From NCBI RefSeq assembly GCF_000702825.1, contig NZ_JNKF01000012.1:310001-374000 (forward strand): a stretch of DNA of 64,000 nt, read 5' to 3'. The position numbers and the translations under genes were made by a program. The notes under the pieces are model-generated. The model ran no database searches. It had not been told where the DNA came from and worked only from the letters and a program-made list of their open reading frames with translations. Positions 44,003 to 53,900 of the stretch are shown here, one piece after another (positions within the stretch are counted from its first letter, which is position 1; every line of letters starts with the position of its first letter). This stretch comes from Prevotella sp. P6B1. GTDB taxonomy: Bacteria > Bacteroidota > Bacteroidia > Bacteroidales > Bacteroidaceae.

Positions 44003-45378
44003 AGGGCTGCTATCTTTACGAGGTTATCAATTTCTTCCTTAGTACGCTTCTCAGTAACAGCGAAGAGGATGCCATCGGCCAACTTAACACCACCAAGGAA
44101 TCCTGCATCGACGAAACGCTTCTGCAATGCATCAACATCGCCGTCGTACTTTACATAGAACTCATTGAAGAAAGGTTGATTGTAAACCAGATGGTACTTA
44201 CCTGTTTCAACAAGTTTATCGTAGAGATAGTGAGCTCCTGCATACGAGAGTTCGGCAGCCTCTTTCACACCCTGCTTACCCATCAACGAGAGATAGATGG
44301 TAACAAAAAGCGCCATCAGACTCTGATTCGAGCAGATATTTGATGTTGCCTTCTGGCGACGGATATGTTGCTCGCGAGCCTGAAGGGTAAGCACGAAAGC
44401 ACGCTGGTCGCGGCTGACCTCCGGTCGACCTCCGTCACGACTCGGCAATGCCTGAGCAAGCTCGTCATTGCTCTCGCTGCTCCCTCGGTTATCCTTTGTC
44501 ATACCAACGATACGACCAGGCATCTTACGAATCAGCTTCTCTGTGCAACACATATAGCCCACATAAGGACCACCAAACAACATAGGAATACCTAACGACT
44601 GACCATCGCCAACAGCGATATCAGCACCCCACTCACCAGGAGTCTTGAGCACAGCCAGATCAGCAGCCACACTGTCCATGATGAATAGCGCCTTATGCTC
44701 ATGGCATGCCTCAGCAAAACCAGTAAAGTCCTCAACGATGCCATACACATTTGGCTGCTGAACTATGACACCAGCAACACCATCGAAGTTGGCTGATGAG
44801 AGGTCGGTAACACCATCTTTGAGAGGTATCGTAACCAGTTCGATGTCCTGATGGAGGGCATAGGTATCAAGAACCTTGCGTGTCTTGGGATTCAACCCCT
44901 CAGAGACCAGTACTTTATTCACTTTCTTACCAGCTGCGACTGCCATCATCATCGCCTCGGCACAGGCGGTGGTGCCATCGTACATTGAGGCATTGCTGAT
45001 GTCCATACCTGTCAGTTCGGCCATCATGCTCTGATACTCAAAGATATAGTGCAATGTGCCCTGAGAGATCTCTGCCTGATACGGCGTATAGGACGTCAGG
45101 AACTCTGAGCGTTGCAGCAGACTTGGTATTACCGATGGTGTGTAGTGATCGTAAACCCCATAGCCGGCAAAGCAGGTGAGCTGCCGGTTCTGCGACGCCA
45201 ACTTCTCGAAGGTGTCGCGCACCTCCAGTTCGCTCATCTCCAACGGCAGCTGGTAGTCGCCCTTGAAGCGGATGCTGTCGGGAATCTGGGCGTAGAGTCC
45301 GTCGAGGTCTTTAACCCCCGCCTTCTCCATCATCGCCTTCAGATCTTCCTGAGTATGCGGAAAATACTTATAATTCAT
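43999..45378 (-). CDS. gcvPA: Glycine dehydrogenase (decarboxylating) subunit 1, with an insertion
   Basis: 459 residues. It begins [42 protein letters not shown] and [20 protein letters not shown] are classic subunit 1 motifs. In the conserved stretch TKDNRG...[17 protein letters not shown], 25 extra residues ([20 protein letters not shown] plus EVSRD) interrupt a normally continuous sequence (DNA 44407-44481). The frame stays open. The insertion lies in a loop that normally contacts subunit 2, so activity may be altered or tolerated. Confidence 0.93.
   Translation of the reverse strand: MNYKYFPHTQEDLKAMMEKAGVKDLDGLYAQIPDSIRFKGDYQLPLEMSELEVRDTFEKLASQNRQLTCFAGYGVYDHYTPSVIPSLLQRSEFLTSYTPYQAEISQGTLHYIFEYQSMMAELTGMDISNASMYDGTTACAEAMMMAVAAGKKVNKVLVSEGLNPKTRKVLDTYALHQDIELVTIPLKDGVTDLSSANFDGVAGVIVQQPNVYGIVEDFTGFAEACHEHKALFIMDSVAADLAVLKTPGEWGADIAVGDGQSLGIPMLFGGPYVGYMCCTEKLIRKMPGRIVGMTKDNRGSSESNDELAQALPSRDGGRPEVSRDQRAFVLTLQAREQHIRRQKATSNICSNQSLMALFVTIYLSLMGKQGVKEAAELSYAGAHYLYDKLVETGKYHLVYNQPFFNEFYVKYDGDVDALQKRFVDAGFLGGVKLADGILFAVTEKRTKEEIDNLVKIAAL
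44407..44481 (-). repeat. 75-nt in-frame insertion within gcvPA
   Basis: On the minus strand the insert runs from AGCAGCGAGAGC to CAGCCGCGAC. It is GC-rich and contains small palindromes (GAGCttGCTC, GGCAtTGCC, GGTCGACC), the look of a dispersed palindromic element. It is exactly 25 codons without stops. Confidence 0.65.
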
Positions 45379-45385
45379 AATCTAA

Positions 45386-45766
45386 TTACTTCTCACAGAA
45401 GGCAGCGTAGGCCTGGGCATCCATGAGGTTGTCGAGCTCTGCCTTGTCGCTCAGTTCCACTTTGATAATCCAGTTCTCGAAAGCATCCTGATTGATCAGC
45501 TCGGGCTGGTCGTCGAGGGCTTCGTTCACCTCAACCACCGTGCCGCTCACAGGCGAGAACAGATCGCTGGCAGCCTTCACGCTCTCCACGGCGCCAAACT
45601 CCTCACCGGCTGTCACCTCATCATCCACGTCGGGCATATCCACATATACCACATTACCCAAGGCGTTCTGTGCATAGTCTGTGATACCGATGAAACCAAA
45701 ATCACCTTCTACTCTTACAAATTCGTGCGACTCTGAGTAGTAGAGTCCTTCAATTACTTTAGCCAT
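45386..45766 (-). CDS. gcvH: Glycine cleavage system H protein
   Basis: 126 residues, the usual GcvH length. It has YYSESHEFVRVEGDFGFIGITDYAQNALGNVVYVDMP and the lipoylation site K64 in GAVESVKAASDLFSPVSG. The C-terminus NWIIKVELSDKAELDNLMDAQAY is typical. It carries the lipoyl arm that shuttles the aminomethyl group between P, T and L proteins. It starts 37 bp after gcvT and ends 7 bp before gcvPA. The downstream LplA-like ligase gene heading the operon can supply its lipoate. Confidence 0.97.
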   Translation of the reverse strand: MAKVIEGLYYSESHEFVRVEGDFGFIGITDYAQNALGNVVYVDMPDVDDEVTAGEEFGAVESVKAASDLFSPVSGTVVEVNEALDDQPELINQDAFENWIIKVELSDKAELDNLMDAQAYAAFCEK

Positions 45767-45803
45767 ATAGTTCTATTTTTTAATTATTACACTTTTCAAT
45801 TCT

Positions 45804-46916
45804 TTAATTTTTCTTGTAGCTCTTGTTATAGAATTGTTTCTTAACCACCTTACCTGGGAACACTTTCTTGCGAATCTGAATCTGCAACTCGGTATCGAGT
45901 TTAGAATAAGCAGCATCTACCAGCGCCATGCACACGCTCTTATCTGACGACAGGGTGTGGTAGCCAGTGGTTACCTCACCGATAGGCTCACCTTCCATGT
46001 TAAGTACGGTATAACCATGACGTGGGATAGCCTTGTCAAAGAGCTCTATACCAACAAGTTTCTTTGCTGGTCCCTCAGCCTTCTGCTTGGCGAGAGCCTC
46101 CTTACCGATAAACTCAGCCTTATCGAGTTTAACGAACATACCAAGGCCTGCCATAATCGGAGTGATGTCAGCAGAGAGCTCATCGCCATAAAGAGGCAGA
46201 CCGACCTCAAAGCGCAGTGTATCGCGACAACCAAGTCCACAAGCCTGAACACCTGCAGCAATCAGTTTATCCCAACACTCGTTGATGTACTCATGCGAGC
46301 CGTATATCTCAAATCCATCCTCTCCTGTATATCCAGTACGCGAAATGATGACATCACCAATCGTCTTGCAGGTGTAGAATGTCATCTCTGCGCATGGGAT
46401 ACCAAGAACAGTCTCAACTGTATGTTCTGCCTCAGGCCCCTGAACGGCTATCTGCCCATAGTAGTCGCTACGGTTCTGCAAGTCGATATCGAATCCTTCG
46501 GCCTTCTCCTGCATCCACGCCCAGTCCTTATCGATATTGGCGGCATTGATCACCAGGAAGAAGTCGTTCTCGCCCATCTTATATACCAGCAGGTCGTCCA
46601 CCGTGCCGCCATCCTCGTAGCACATCATACCATAGTATATCTTGCCTATGGGTGCGCCAGCGATGTCGTTCGTAAAGATATGCTGTACGTAGCGCTCGGC
46701 ATCGGGTCCTTTCACCGTCACCTCACCCATGTGACTCACATCGAAGAGGCCTACATGTTCGCGCACAGCCGTATGCTCGGGTGCGATGCCGGCACTCTGG
46801 TACAGTAAGGGCATATCAAAGCCGCCAAACTCCACCATCATTGCACCAAGCGAAATATGCTTGTCATAAAGACAAGTACGCTTGGTTTTCACGAATATTT
46901 CTTGTTTTATTGCCAT
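45804..46916 (-). CDS. gcvT: Aminomethyltransferase (T protein)
   Basis: 370 residues. KTKRTCLYDKHISLGAMMVEFGGFDMPLLYQSAGIAPEHTAVREHVGLFDVSHMGEV is the characteristic GcvT start. SRTGYTGEDGFEIYG and GLGCRDTLRFEVGLPLYGDEL form the folate-binding part, and the C-terminal barrel has EPIGEVTTGYHTLSSDKSV. It releases ammonia and makes 5,10-methylene-tetrahydrofolate from the H-bound intermediate. The start ATG at 46916 follows lplA by 20 bp. Normal length. Confidence 0.97.
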   Translation of the reverse strand: MAIKQEIFVKTKRTCLYDKHISLGAMMVEFGGFDMPLLYQSAGIAPEHTAVREHVGLFDVSHMGEVTVKGPDAERYVQHIFTNDIAGAPIGKIYYGMMCYEDGGTVDDLLVYKMGENDFFLVINAANIDKDWAWMQEKAEGFDIDLQNRSDYYGQIAVQGPEAEHTVETVLGIPCAEMTFYTCKTIGDVIISRTGYTGEDGFEIYGSHEYINECWDKLIAAGVQACGLGCRDTLRFEVGLPLYGDELSADITPIMAGLGMFVKLDKAEFIGKEALAKQKAEGPAKKLVGIELFDKAIPRHGYTVLNMEGEPIGEVTTGYHTLSSDKSVCMALVDAAYSKLDTELQIQIRKKVFPGKVVKKQFYNKSYKKN

Positions 46917-46936
46917 AGATTATTGTTGTTTTATTT

Positions 46937-47647
46937 TTATTGTATTAAGTGAATAAAGTCTTGTTTAAGATAAGTCTGCTCAATTTCTTCAATCCCGGCC
47001 ACCTGTTCCTCGGTAAGCACCAGATTGCCGTCGCATAGTGTATCGCGTATCTTCTGTTTTATCTCTTTGAGCGAGAGCGGGGTGTGATCTTTAAGCAAGG
47101 TTATGCGTTGCCTAACACTTTGTATACCTTTCTTTTCAAGTTTCTCGGCACTCGGAGTGATAGCGTTCAGCATGTGTTGCATATTCGTGTCGTAGAGCAT
47201 GGTGCTATGAACAATGCTACGCCCAGGCAACTGATAGAAAGCCGTTCCGCAAACCTTCCGGTCGCCAATCATAATGTCGTTATGAGCGGTGCTTGTGGCA
47301 GTAACACCTATCTTGTGCAAGGCCAGCTGTATCATAGTAACAAAGCGATTAAAGGTAAAGCCAACGTTGTCGCCATCGGTAACCATCGATAACATCAGGT
47401 TGTCCATATCGGCATAGACGCAGCCACCGCCACTCTTCCTTCGAACTACACGTATATCATGCTCGCGACAATACTCCAGATTAACTTCGTTTTCTACTAC
47501 CTGATTCCGCCCGAAGATAACAGTCGGTGCCACCTGCCACATAAAAAAGCAATCGGGCTCGCTAATATGGCGGGCCACATATTCCTCCATCGCCAGATAG
47601 AACGACAGTTGACGGTTTTCGTTAGTAGGCAAGGCGATATATTTCAT
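46937..47647 (-). CDS. lplA: Lipoate-protein ligase A-like protein
   Basis: 236 residues, a compact LplA without the C-terminal accessory domain. MAEEYVARHI-like helix, FFMWQVAPTVIFGRNQVVENEVNL, VVRRKSGGGCVYADMDNLMLSMV (the RRxSGGG lipoyl-AMP-binding motif) and NDIMIGDRKVCGTAFYQLPGRSIVHSTML, with the catalytic Lys in DRKVCGTA. It attaches lipoate to GcvH. As first gene of the operon just downstream of the promoter, it links cofactor loading to the glycine cleavage enzymes. Absence of the accessory domain could mean a separate partner, or octanoyl/lipoyl transfer. Confidence 0.93.
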   Translation of the reverse strand: MKYIALPTNENRQLSFYLAMEEYVARHISEPDCFFMWQVAPTVIFGRNQVVENEVNLEYCREHDIRVVRRKSGGGCVYADMDNLMLSMVTDGDNVGFTFNRFVTMIQLALHKIGVTATSTAHNDIMIGDRKVCGTAFYQLPGRSIVHSTMLYDTNMQHMLNAITPSAEKLEKKGIQSVRQRITLLKDHTPLSLKEIKQKIRDTLCDGNLVLTEEQVAGIEEIEQTYLKQDFIHLIQ

Positions 47648-47674
47648 ACGTAAAGCAAAGTCGTTAAAACTTCT

Positions 47675-47707
47675 GCAAAAATATGAAGATTTTATGTAAC
47701 CGCCAAA
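47675..47707 (-). promoter_or_regulatory. Promoter of the lplA-gcv-lpd operon
   Basis: On the minus strand, TTTG (47707-47704) and TATTTTTGC (47683-47675) are spaced 20 nt, a full Bacteroidetes promoter. The leader is only about 20 nt, which leaves no room for a glycine riboswitch. Confidence 0.72.
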
Positions 47708-47736
47708 CTATTTCCTCTAAATTTTACTAAAATCTT

Positions 47737-48705
47737 TCATTGTCCGCCCAACCTCTCGAAGTAGGGAATTATGTCGTCCCACGTCTTGAAGGTATCAGAG
47801 CCGAATTGTATCAACGTAGCCATGCCGTCAACCTTCTGTGTATCAATTAGATAGTCGCCATAGAGAAGTTGCGGTTGGTTGGTAAAAATGGTATGACCGT
47901 AGGCTGGCACATTTATGTACTCATACAGCCAGTCGTTCACCTCTGCATAGCTACTTGTATCTATCGTAGCAGGGGCAACAAAGTATAGCTGATAAGTCTC
48001 AATCAACTGGCGGATAGCCTTTTGCGACGAGCTGCGAGGTTTGCCGTACTGATCTATCAGCGCATTTGTGCTGATGTATACGATAGGACGTTCCCTACCC
48101 TCCTGTCGATCACTTACCCAACGAATGACAGGCACCACAGAGTGCATAAACGAATTGTCGTTCATGCGATGCTCGCCGTGGAAACGTACAGCCTGATGGT
48201 AGTGTTCGCGAAACAGGTCGTATGTATCTACCGTAGTGTCTTCGTCGCCAAACAAGCCCCAAACATGCTTTTGTTCGTCGGCATCATCAGCCTGGGCAAA
48301 GCAACGTTCGGTAATATCCTTATATTCCTTGACAAGGGCCTTGGTGACGATAAAATCCTGCACACCATCCTGTCGGGGATTCTGATAGTGTTGTGCCCCT
48401 ATCATACCATGTTCCTTCATGGTGTCGCCCATCCTCAGCGCAGGGTTCACCAGTATACGATCGTAGCCATGCAGCATCTCGGCATACATGCCGCCCATCG
48501 ATGTGCCGATAATCAGGTCAGGATTCTCGGTTTCACATATCTTATATAATAGACTCAAGGCCTCCTCTGGGTGTATTGGCAGGTCGGGAGCTATCACATT
48601 AGCCTGAGTCAACACCTCGCGGATACGTGTAACTGTGCCCGACTGTCCTGACGAGGCAAAGCCATGCACATATAATACTTTTTTGTCCTTAAATAATTCC
48701 ATCAT
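47737..48705 (-). CDS. YqiA/YcfP-like alpha/beta hydrolase with a C-terminal HAD-like extension
   Basis: 322 residues from the ATG at 48705 (or 321 from 48702). An upstream start at 48774 would run across the promoter-like box and is rejected. The N-terminal part (about 1-190) has VLYVHGFASSGQSGTVTRI and the nucleophile elbow IIGTSMGGMYAEM (GxSxG), with later LFGDEDTTVDTY and GEHRMNDNSF for the Asp and His. This resembles the YqiA/YcfP esterases of about 190 residues. The extra C-terminal part (about 205-322; VYISTNALIDQYGKPRSS, LLYGDYLIDT, FKTWDDIIPYFERL) resembles the end of HAD-like 5'-nucleotidases, with the catalytic Asp positions replaced. The substrate is unknown. Confidence 0.75.
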   Translation of the reverse strand: MMELFKDKKVLYVHGFASSGQSGTVTRIREVLTQANVIAPDLPIHPEEALSLLYKICETENPDLIIGTSMGGMYAEMLHGYDRILVNPALRMGDTMKEHGMIGAQHYQNPRQDGVQDFIVTKALVKEYKDITERCFAQADDADEQKHVWGLFGDEDTTVDTYDLFREHYHQAVRFHGEHRMNDNSFMHSVVPVIRWVSDRQEGRERPIVYISTNALIDQYGKPRSSSQKAIRQLIETYQLYFVAPATIDTSSYAEVNDWLYEYINVPAYGHTIFTNQPQLLYGDYLIDTQKVDGMATLIQFGSDTFKTWDDIIPYFERLGGQ

Positions 48706-48708
48706 GGT

Positions 48709-48717
48709 GCAAAAATA
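48709..48717 (-). promoter_or_regulatory. -7 box very close to the YqiA-like start
   Basis: TATTTTTGC on the minus strand matches TAnnTTTG and ends 3 nt before the ATG at 48705. No good -33 element is placed upstream. If used, the transcript would have almost no leader. Confidence 0.35.
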
Positions 48718-48736
48718 CAAAATAATTGCGAATTTG

Positions 48737-48767
48737 TTTGCTCGAAACGAATTTATTTGTATCTTTG
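48737..48767 (+). promoter_or_regulatory. Promoter of the aquaporin gene
   Basis: TTTG (48737-48740), 19-nt spacer, TATCTTTG (48760-48767): an essentially perfect Bacteroidetes promoter, about 45 nt before the ATG at 48812. It is divergent from the YqiA-like gene. Confidence 0.78.
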
Positions 48768-48811
48768 CAAGCAAAAAACTATATATTGAATAACGTTAAA
48801 CCGTAGAGATT

Positions 48812-49486
48812 ATGAAAAAGTATTTAGCAGAAATGGTAGGCACAATGGTGCTGGTACTGATGGGGTGCGGCGTGGCCGTTAGCCTGGGTTGTGATCCTGT
48901 AAACAATATTCCCGCTGTGGTGGGAACGGCTCTGGCTTTTGGCCTGGCTGTGGTGGCGATGGCCTATACCATAGGCGGCATCAGCGGCTGCCACATCAAC
49001 CCTGCCATCACTCTGGGCTGCTTCCTGAGCGGTCGAATGAGCGGTAAGGACTGTGGTATGTACATTGTGTTTCAGGTGATTGGTGCCTTTATCGGTTCGC
49101 TACTGCTATATATTCTCACTGAAAACGTTCCCGGTCTGGAGGGTACTGGTGCCAACGATTTACAAGCCAATGTCAGCGTTTTGGGCGGTTTGTTGGCTGA
49201 GATCATCTTCACCTGCGTATTCGTACTCGTAGTGTTGGGAGCTACCGCCAAGACCAATGGTGCCACTAACAACTTTGCTGGCCTGGCCATAGGTCTGTCG
49301 CTGGTACTGGTTCACTTAGTATGCATCCGTTATACCGGCACATCAGTCAACCCTGCACGCTCTATTGCACCAGCTATCTTTGAGGGTGGTACAGCTCTGG
49401 CCAATCTATGGATATTCATTGTTGGTCCGCTGATTGGCGGTGCCTGCGCTGCTGGAATCTGGAAAATGATAGATACAAATAAATAA
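48812..49486 (+). CDS. aqpZ: Aquaporin Z-type water channel (MIP family)
   Basis: 224 residues with six membrane helices and the two NPA half-helices, in SGCHINPAITLGCFLSGRMSG and TGTSVNPARSIAPAIF. The residue before the second NPA region and the short, glycerol-channel-free length fit AqpZ better than GlpF. It conducts water across the inner membrane. It starts MKKYLAEMVGTMVLVLMGCG, typical. A sugar transporter gene follows 18 bp later on the same strand, so the two may be co-transcribed. Confidence 0.93.
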   Translation: MKKYLAEMVGTMVLVLMGCGVAVSLGCDPVNNIPAVVGTALAFGLAVVAMAYTIGGISGCHINPAITLGCFLSGRMSGKDCGMYIVFQVIGAFIGSLLLYILTENVPGLEGTGANDLQANVSVLGGLLAEIIFTCVFVLVVLGATAKTNGATNNFAGLAIGLSLVLVHLVCIRYTGTSVNPARSIAPAIFEGGTALANLWIFIVGPLIGGACAAGIWKMIDTNK

Positions 49487-49504
49487 AAAGGAAAGAAAAC
49501 TACA

Positions 49505-50731
49505 GTGAAACAAAACAACGGACTTTTTAAAGCAAACGGCACCAACTATATGGTGCCGTTCGTATTGATTACAACACTCTTCTTCTTGTGGGGCTTTGCC
49601 CGTGCCATTCTTGATGTGCTCAACAAGCACTTCCAGAATGAGATGCACATCTCCATCACACAATCGAGCCTAATTCAGGTTACCACCTATATGGGCTATT
49701 TCCTGATGGCAATACCCGCAGGACTGTTTATTAATCGTTTCGGCTATCGTCGTGGCGTCGTGTTTGGCCTGCTGCTCTTTGCCCTCGGGTCGTGGTTATT
49801 TGTGCCGTGCACTGAGGCTGGCACACTTGATGCCTACCTGTTTGCACTGTTCATCATCAGCGTAGGATTGGTATTTCTGGAAACAGCAGCCAACCCCTAT
49901 GTGACCGAACTAGGCGGTAAGGAGACGGCGTCGAGTCGCCTCAATCTATCGCAGTCGTTCAACGGCCTGGGATGCTTGTTTGCCACCTTTGCCGTGGGCC
50001 AGTTCCTGTTTAGCAACGGTGGTAATGTGGAGATACCCTACGTCATTTTAGGGTTTGTAGTACTGGTAATAGCAGTCATTTTTTCACGCGTCGATCTGCC
50101 CGAAATCAGACACAACGACGGCTTGGAAGAAAAAGCCAAGTACGGTCGAGAGCCACTCAAACGCATCTGGCGACACAAATACTTCGTCTATGGCCTCATT
50201 GCCCTGCTATGTTATGAGATAGCTGAAATTTCCATCAATAGCTATTTCATTAACTATGTGACGGGTATGGGGTGGATGGACGACCGTACCGCCTCGATGG
50301 TACTCACTGGTGCACTGGCATTCTTTATGGTAGGTCGCTTCGGTGGCAGTTTCATCATGCGCTGGATTCCCGCAGAACGGATGCTGATGATTTGCGGTTG
50401 TGGCTGCGTAGCCTGTACCATGCTGGTACTCATGAACTTCGGTCGCGTGTCGTTAATCGGTCTGCTGGGCATCTATCTGTTCGAGGCCATCATGTTCCCC
50501 ACCATCTTCTCATTGGCAGTTCGTGGACTGGGCTCACTCACTAAGAGCGCATCGTCGATACTTATGATGACCCCAGTGGGTGGTTGTGGTTTCCTGCTGG
50601 TGGGCCTCATCGCTGATGCTACCGACATGGTCGTTCCCTTCATCATCCCCCTACTTTGTTATATCACGGTAGGCCTCTATGGTTTCGGTTTGACTATCCA
50701 TCGCATAGAGAAAAGTACCTTCCAACGCTAA
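49505..50731 (+). CDS. FucP-like sugar:proton symporter (MFS)
   Basis: 408 residues with twelve membrane helices. NYMVPFVLITTLFFLWGFARAILDVLNKHFQ is the FucP/GluP-group start, followed by SLIQVTTYMGYFLMAIPAGLFINRFGYRRGVVFGL with the RxGYRRG loop. ANPYVTELGGKETASSRLNLSQSFNGLG is a further hallmark. The start is GTG at 49505. Family role: uptake of fucose, glucose or galactose with protons at the inner membrane. It could import glucose released by the glucan locus that follows. A strong terminator ends the transcript at 50780-50822. Confidence 0.92.
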   Translation: MKQNNGLFKANGTNYMVPFVLITTLFFLWGFARAILDVLNKHFQNEMHISITQSSLIQVTTYMGYFLMAIPAGLFINRFGYRRGVVFGLLLFALGSWLFVPCTEAGTLDAYLFALFIISVGLVFLETAANPYVTELGGKETASSRLNLSQSFNGLGCLFATFAVGQFLFSNGGNVEIPYVILGFVVLVIAVIFSRVDLPEIRHNDGLEEKAKYGREPLKRIWRHKYFVYGLIALLCYEIAEISINSYFINYVTGMGWMDDRTASMVLTGALAFFMVGRFGGSFIMRWIPAERMLMICGCGCVACTMLVLMNFGRVSLIGLLGIYLFEAIMFPTIFSLAVRGLGSLTKSASSILMMTPVGGCGFLLVGLIADATDMVVPFIIPLLCYITVGLYGFGLTIHRIEKSTFQR

Positions 50732-50779
50732 AATGTAAGAAATACACCTCTATATTTCATCCACTCTTTTAAAGAATGT

Positions 50780-50822
50780 AAAATTGGCTAAACGGTTGAA
50801 ACATAACCGTTTAGCCAATTTT
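50780..50822 (+). terminator. Intrinsic terminator after the sugar transporter
   Basis: A perfect 18-bp stem (50780-50797 with 50805-50822), 7-nt loop, with T-residues closing the right arm and an A-run opening the left. It separates the aquaporin/transporter unit from the glucan locus. Confidence 0.85.
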
Positions 50823-50881
50823 CAAATCTACAAACATCCACTTTTCCTGCTAAAAGCAAATGTGCATATCAAAAAAACCAT

Positions 50882-50889
50882 TAAATTTG
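50882..50889 (+). promoter_or_regulatory. -7 promoter element of the glucan-utilisation locus
   Basis: TAAATTTG matches TAnnTTTG and gives a leader of about 55-60 nt before the SusC ATG at 50951. I see no convincing TTTG at the -33 position, which would suit an activator-dependent promoter. Confidence 0.5.
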
Positions 50890-50950
50890 CATCGGAAAAA
50901 CCTAAGTGGGTAAATTCTAACTTATAATTAACATTTAATAAAACCAAAGT

Positions 50951-53900
50951 ATGAAACAAAGCAGGTTAATGACGATGTTGTTGGCACTTATGGTGACCAT
51001 GACATCTTGGGCCCAGGGCATCCTGGGTACTGTGGTTGACGATCAGGGCGAACCCGTTATCGGCGCCTCCATCGTCGAAAAAGGCAACCCCAAGAACGGA
51101 TCCATTAGCGATTTTAATGGTCAGTTCACCATCAACGTGAAGGGGGGGACACCTATCATTATTTCTTATATTGGCTACCTGAAACAAGAGGTAAAAGCCA
51201 CCAACAACATGAAAGTGGTGCTGAAGGAAGACGCTAAGACACTGCAGGACGTGGTGGTGATTGGTTACGGCGTTCAGAAGAAGAGCGTAGTGACAGCCTC
51301 TATCGCCAAGGTAAGCGCCGAGGATCTGGAAGGAAAGACACCCGTGCGTATCGACAACGCACTGAAAGGTCTGGCCGCTGGTGTGAACGTAACATCATCT
51401 TCTGGTCAGCCTGGTGCTTCACCTCGCGTACGCATCCGCGGTACAGGTACTATTAATAACAGTAACCCTCTTTATATCGTTGATGGCATGCCTATTGAAG
51501 GTGGTATCGACTTTGTGAACCCATCAGATATCGAGTCAATCGAAGTACTGAAGGATGCCGCTTCGGGTGCCATCTATGGTGCACGTGCTGCCAACGGTGT
51601 CGTACTTGTCACTACCAAGAAAGGTAAGATTGGCAAGGCCAGCATCAACTATAACTTCTCTATGGGATGGCAGAGTGCTTGGAAACGCAGAGATGTTACC
51701 AGCGCCACAGACTATGCCATTCTGCAGAATGAGTTGCGCGTAAACGGTGGACAAGCTCCCCTCTACGCCGATCCTTATAACCTGACCGACACCAACGGCA
51801 ATCCTATCAATGGTTTCGGTACCGACTGGCAGGACTTGGTATTCAATGACAACGCACCTGTACAGAACCACGAAGTAAGCATTAGCGGTGCCTCAGAAAA
51901 GTTGAACTACTACCTGTCACTGGGCTACTACAATCAGGAAGGTATTGTAGGTGGTAATTATGGTCAGTCTAACTATGAGCGTTTGAGCCTGCGTTCAAAC
52001 AATTTCTACAACGTACTCGACGCTACTAAGGAGCGTAACTTCCTCAACAAATTGGACATTTCTGTCAACGTAGCTTATACACGCATCAAGAGTACTGGCG
52101 TGAGCGAAAACTCTGAGTGGGGTTCAATTCTGGGTTCTGCCCTATACCTGTCACCCACCATCGCTCCTACTGTTACCAATCAGGACATCGCTAACCAGAT
52201 GCATCAGAACTACGAAGTAGAGAAGGAAGGCAAAACAGCCTACGAGCTGCAGCGCGACGCAAACGGAAACTATTACACTGTTCCCGGAATGTTCGGCTCA
52301 TACGCTGAGATGAACAACCCACTGGCACTGCTAAACATGAATCCTACCAAGAACTGGAGCCACAAGTTCGTTCCCAAGTTCACCATCGATCTGCAGCTGT
52401 GGGATAATCTGAAGTATCATTTCAACTATTCTGTCGACATGTCGTTCTGGGGATATGATGCTGCCACCTTGTCAAAATACTACCACTCTGGTAATGCCAA
52501 AGGAGAGCATACCTCAGCCAGCACTCAATGGAACAAAGGTACTAACTGGCAGGTAGAGAACACACTGACTTACGACAAACAGTTCGGCAAGCACTCTATC
52601 GGCGTAGTACTGGGTCAGAGTGCCATGAAGAATAAGGGCGACTATGTAGGTGCTGAGCGCTGGAATATTATCAACCTCGACAAGCCTTACATGAGCTATA
52701 CCAACTCTAACGTCATCTACAAGGTTGATGAGAACGGCAAACTCATTGGCACTCCTTACGCAGAATTCAGCGGCTGGGGTGGTCCAAATGTTGAGCACCG
52801 TATCAGTTCGCTCTTCGGACGTATCAGCTACAACTACGACGAGAAGTACATGTTCCAAGGAACTATCCGTCGCGACGGTTCAAGCCGCTTCGGCGCCAAC
52901 AACAAGTATGGTACATTCCCATCAGTATCTGTAGGTTGGAACATCATGAACGAGAAGTTTATGGAACAGACCCGCAATTGGCTCACAAACCTGAAATTCC
53001 GCGCCAGCTGGGGTAAGAATGGTAATGACAACATCGGTGACTTCCGTTACACTGTATCTAATGCCATGGGTAACAATGTTTACTTCGGAAACCCCGTAGT
53101 GAAGCAGATTGGTTCAAAGGCTTCTACAACAGCTAATCCAAGCATCAAGTGGGAGGAGTCAGAGCAGACTGACCTCGGACTCGATTTCGGTTTCTTCAAC
53201 AATGCCCTGACTTTCACTGCTGACTACTATATCAAAAAGACCAACGGTATGCTCATCGAAATGCCTATCCCAAGTTACGTAGGTGAGAGCAAGCCTATTG
53301 GCAACGTTGGTGACATGGAGAACAAGGGTGTTGAGTTCGAATTAGGCTACAAGTGGAACATTGCTGATGCACGTTTCTCAGTAAAAGCTAACGCCACCTA
53401 TACCAAGACAACCCTGAAGAACTTAGGTAACGAGTCAGGATTCATTGACTACGATGGTGTTCAGGGCTTCACTGGCGGTTCACTCTCGCGTGGTTCTAAT
53501 GGCATGCCTTTCCCATATTTCTATGGTTACAAGACAGCTGGTGTATTCCAGAATCAGGCAGAGGTTAATGCCTACACCAACGCTGATGGAGGGCTGATCA
53601 TGCCTAACGCACAGCCTGGTGACACCCGCTTTGTTGACGTTAATGGTGACGGACAGATCACATCAGACGACCGAACCATGATTGGTAAAGGTACACCTGA
53701 CTGGAACTTCGGTCTGAACTTCAATGCAGAATGGCGCGGCTTTGATTTCAACGCCTTCTTCCAGGGGGTTGCTGGTGCTGATGTATTCGACGCCACCTAC
53801 CGTACCGACGTAACTGCAGGTAACTATCCAACCTATATGCTGAATCGCTGGACTGGTGAGGGTACCTCTAATAAATACCCTATCCTCCGTGCGGGTGACA

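Noticed and set aside
45957..46808. 283-codon plus-strand frame antisense to gcvT
   Set aside because: It lies completely within gcvT, an intact conserved gene, and shows no protein family pattern.
47648..47707. Glycine riboswitch before the glycine cleavage operon
   Set aside because: The leader from the matched promoter to the lplA ATG is only about 20 nt, too short for one, and no aptamer-like sequence is seen between genes.
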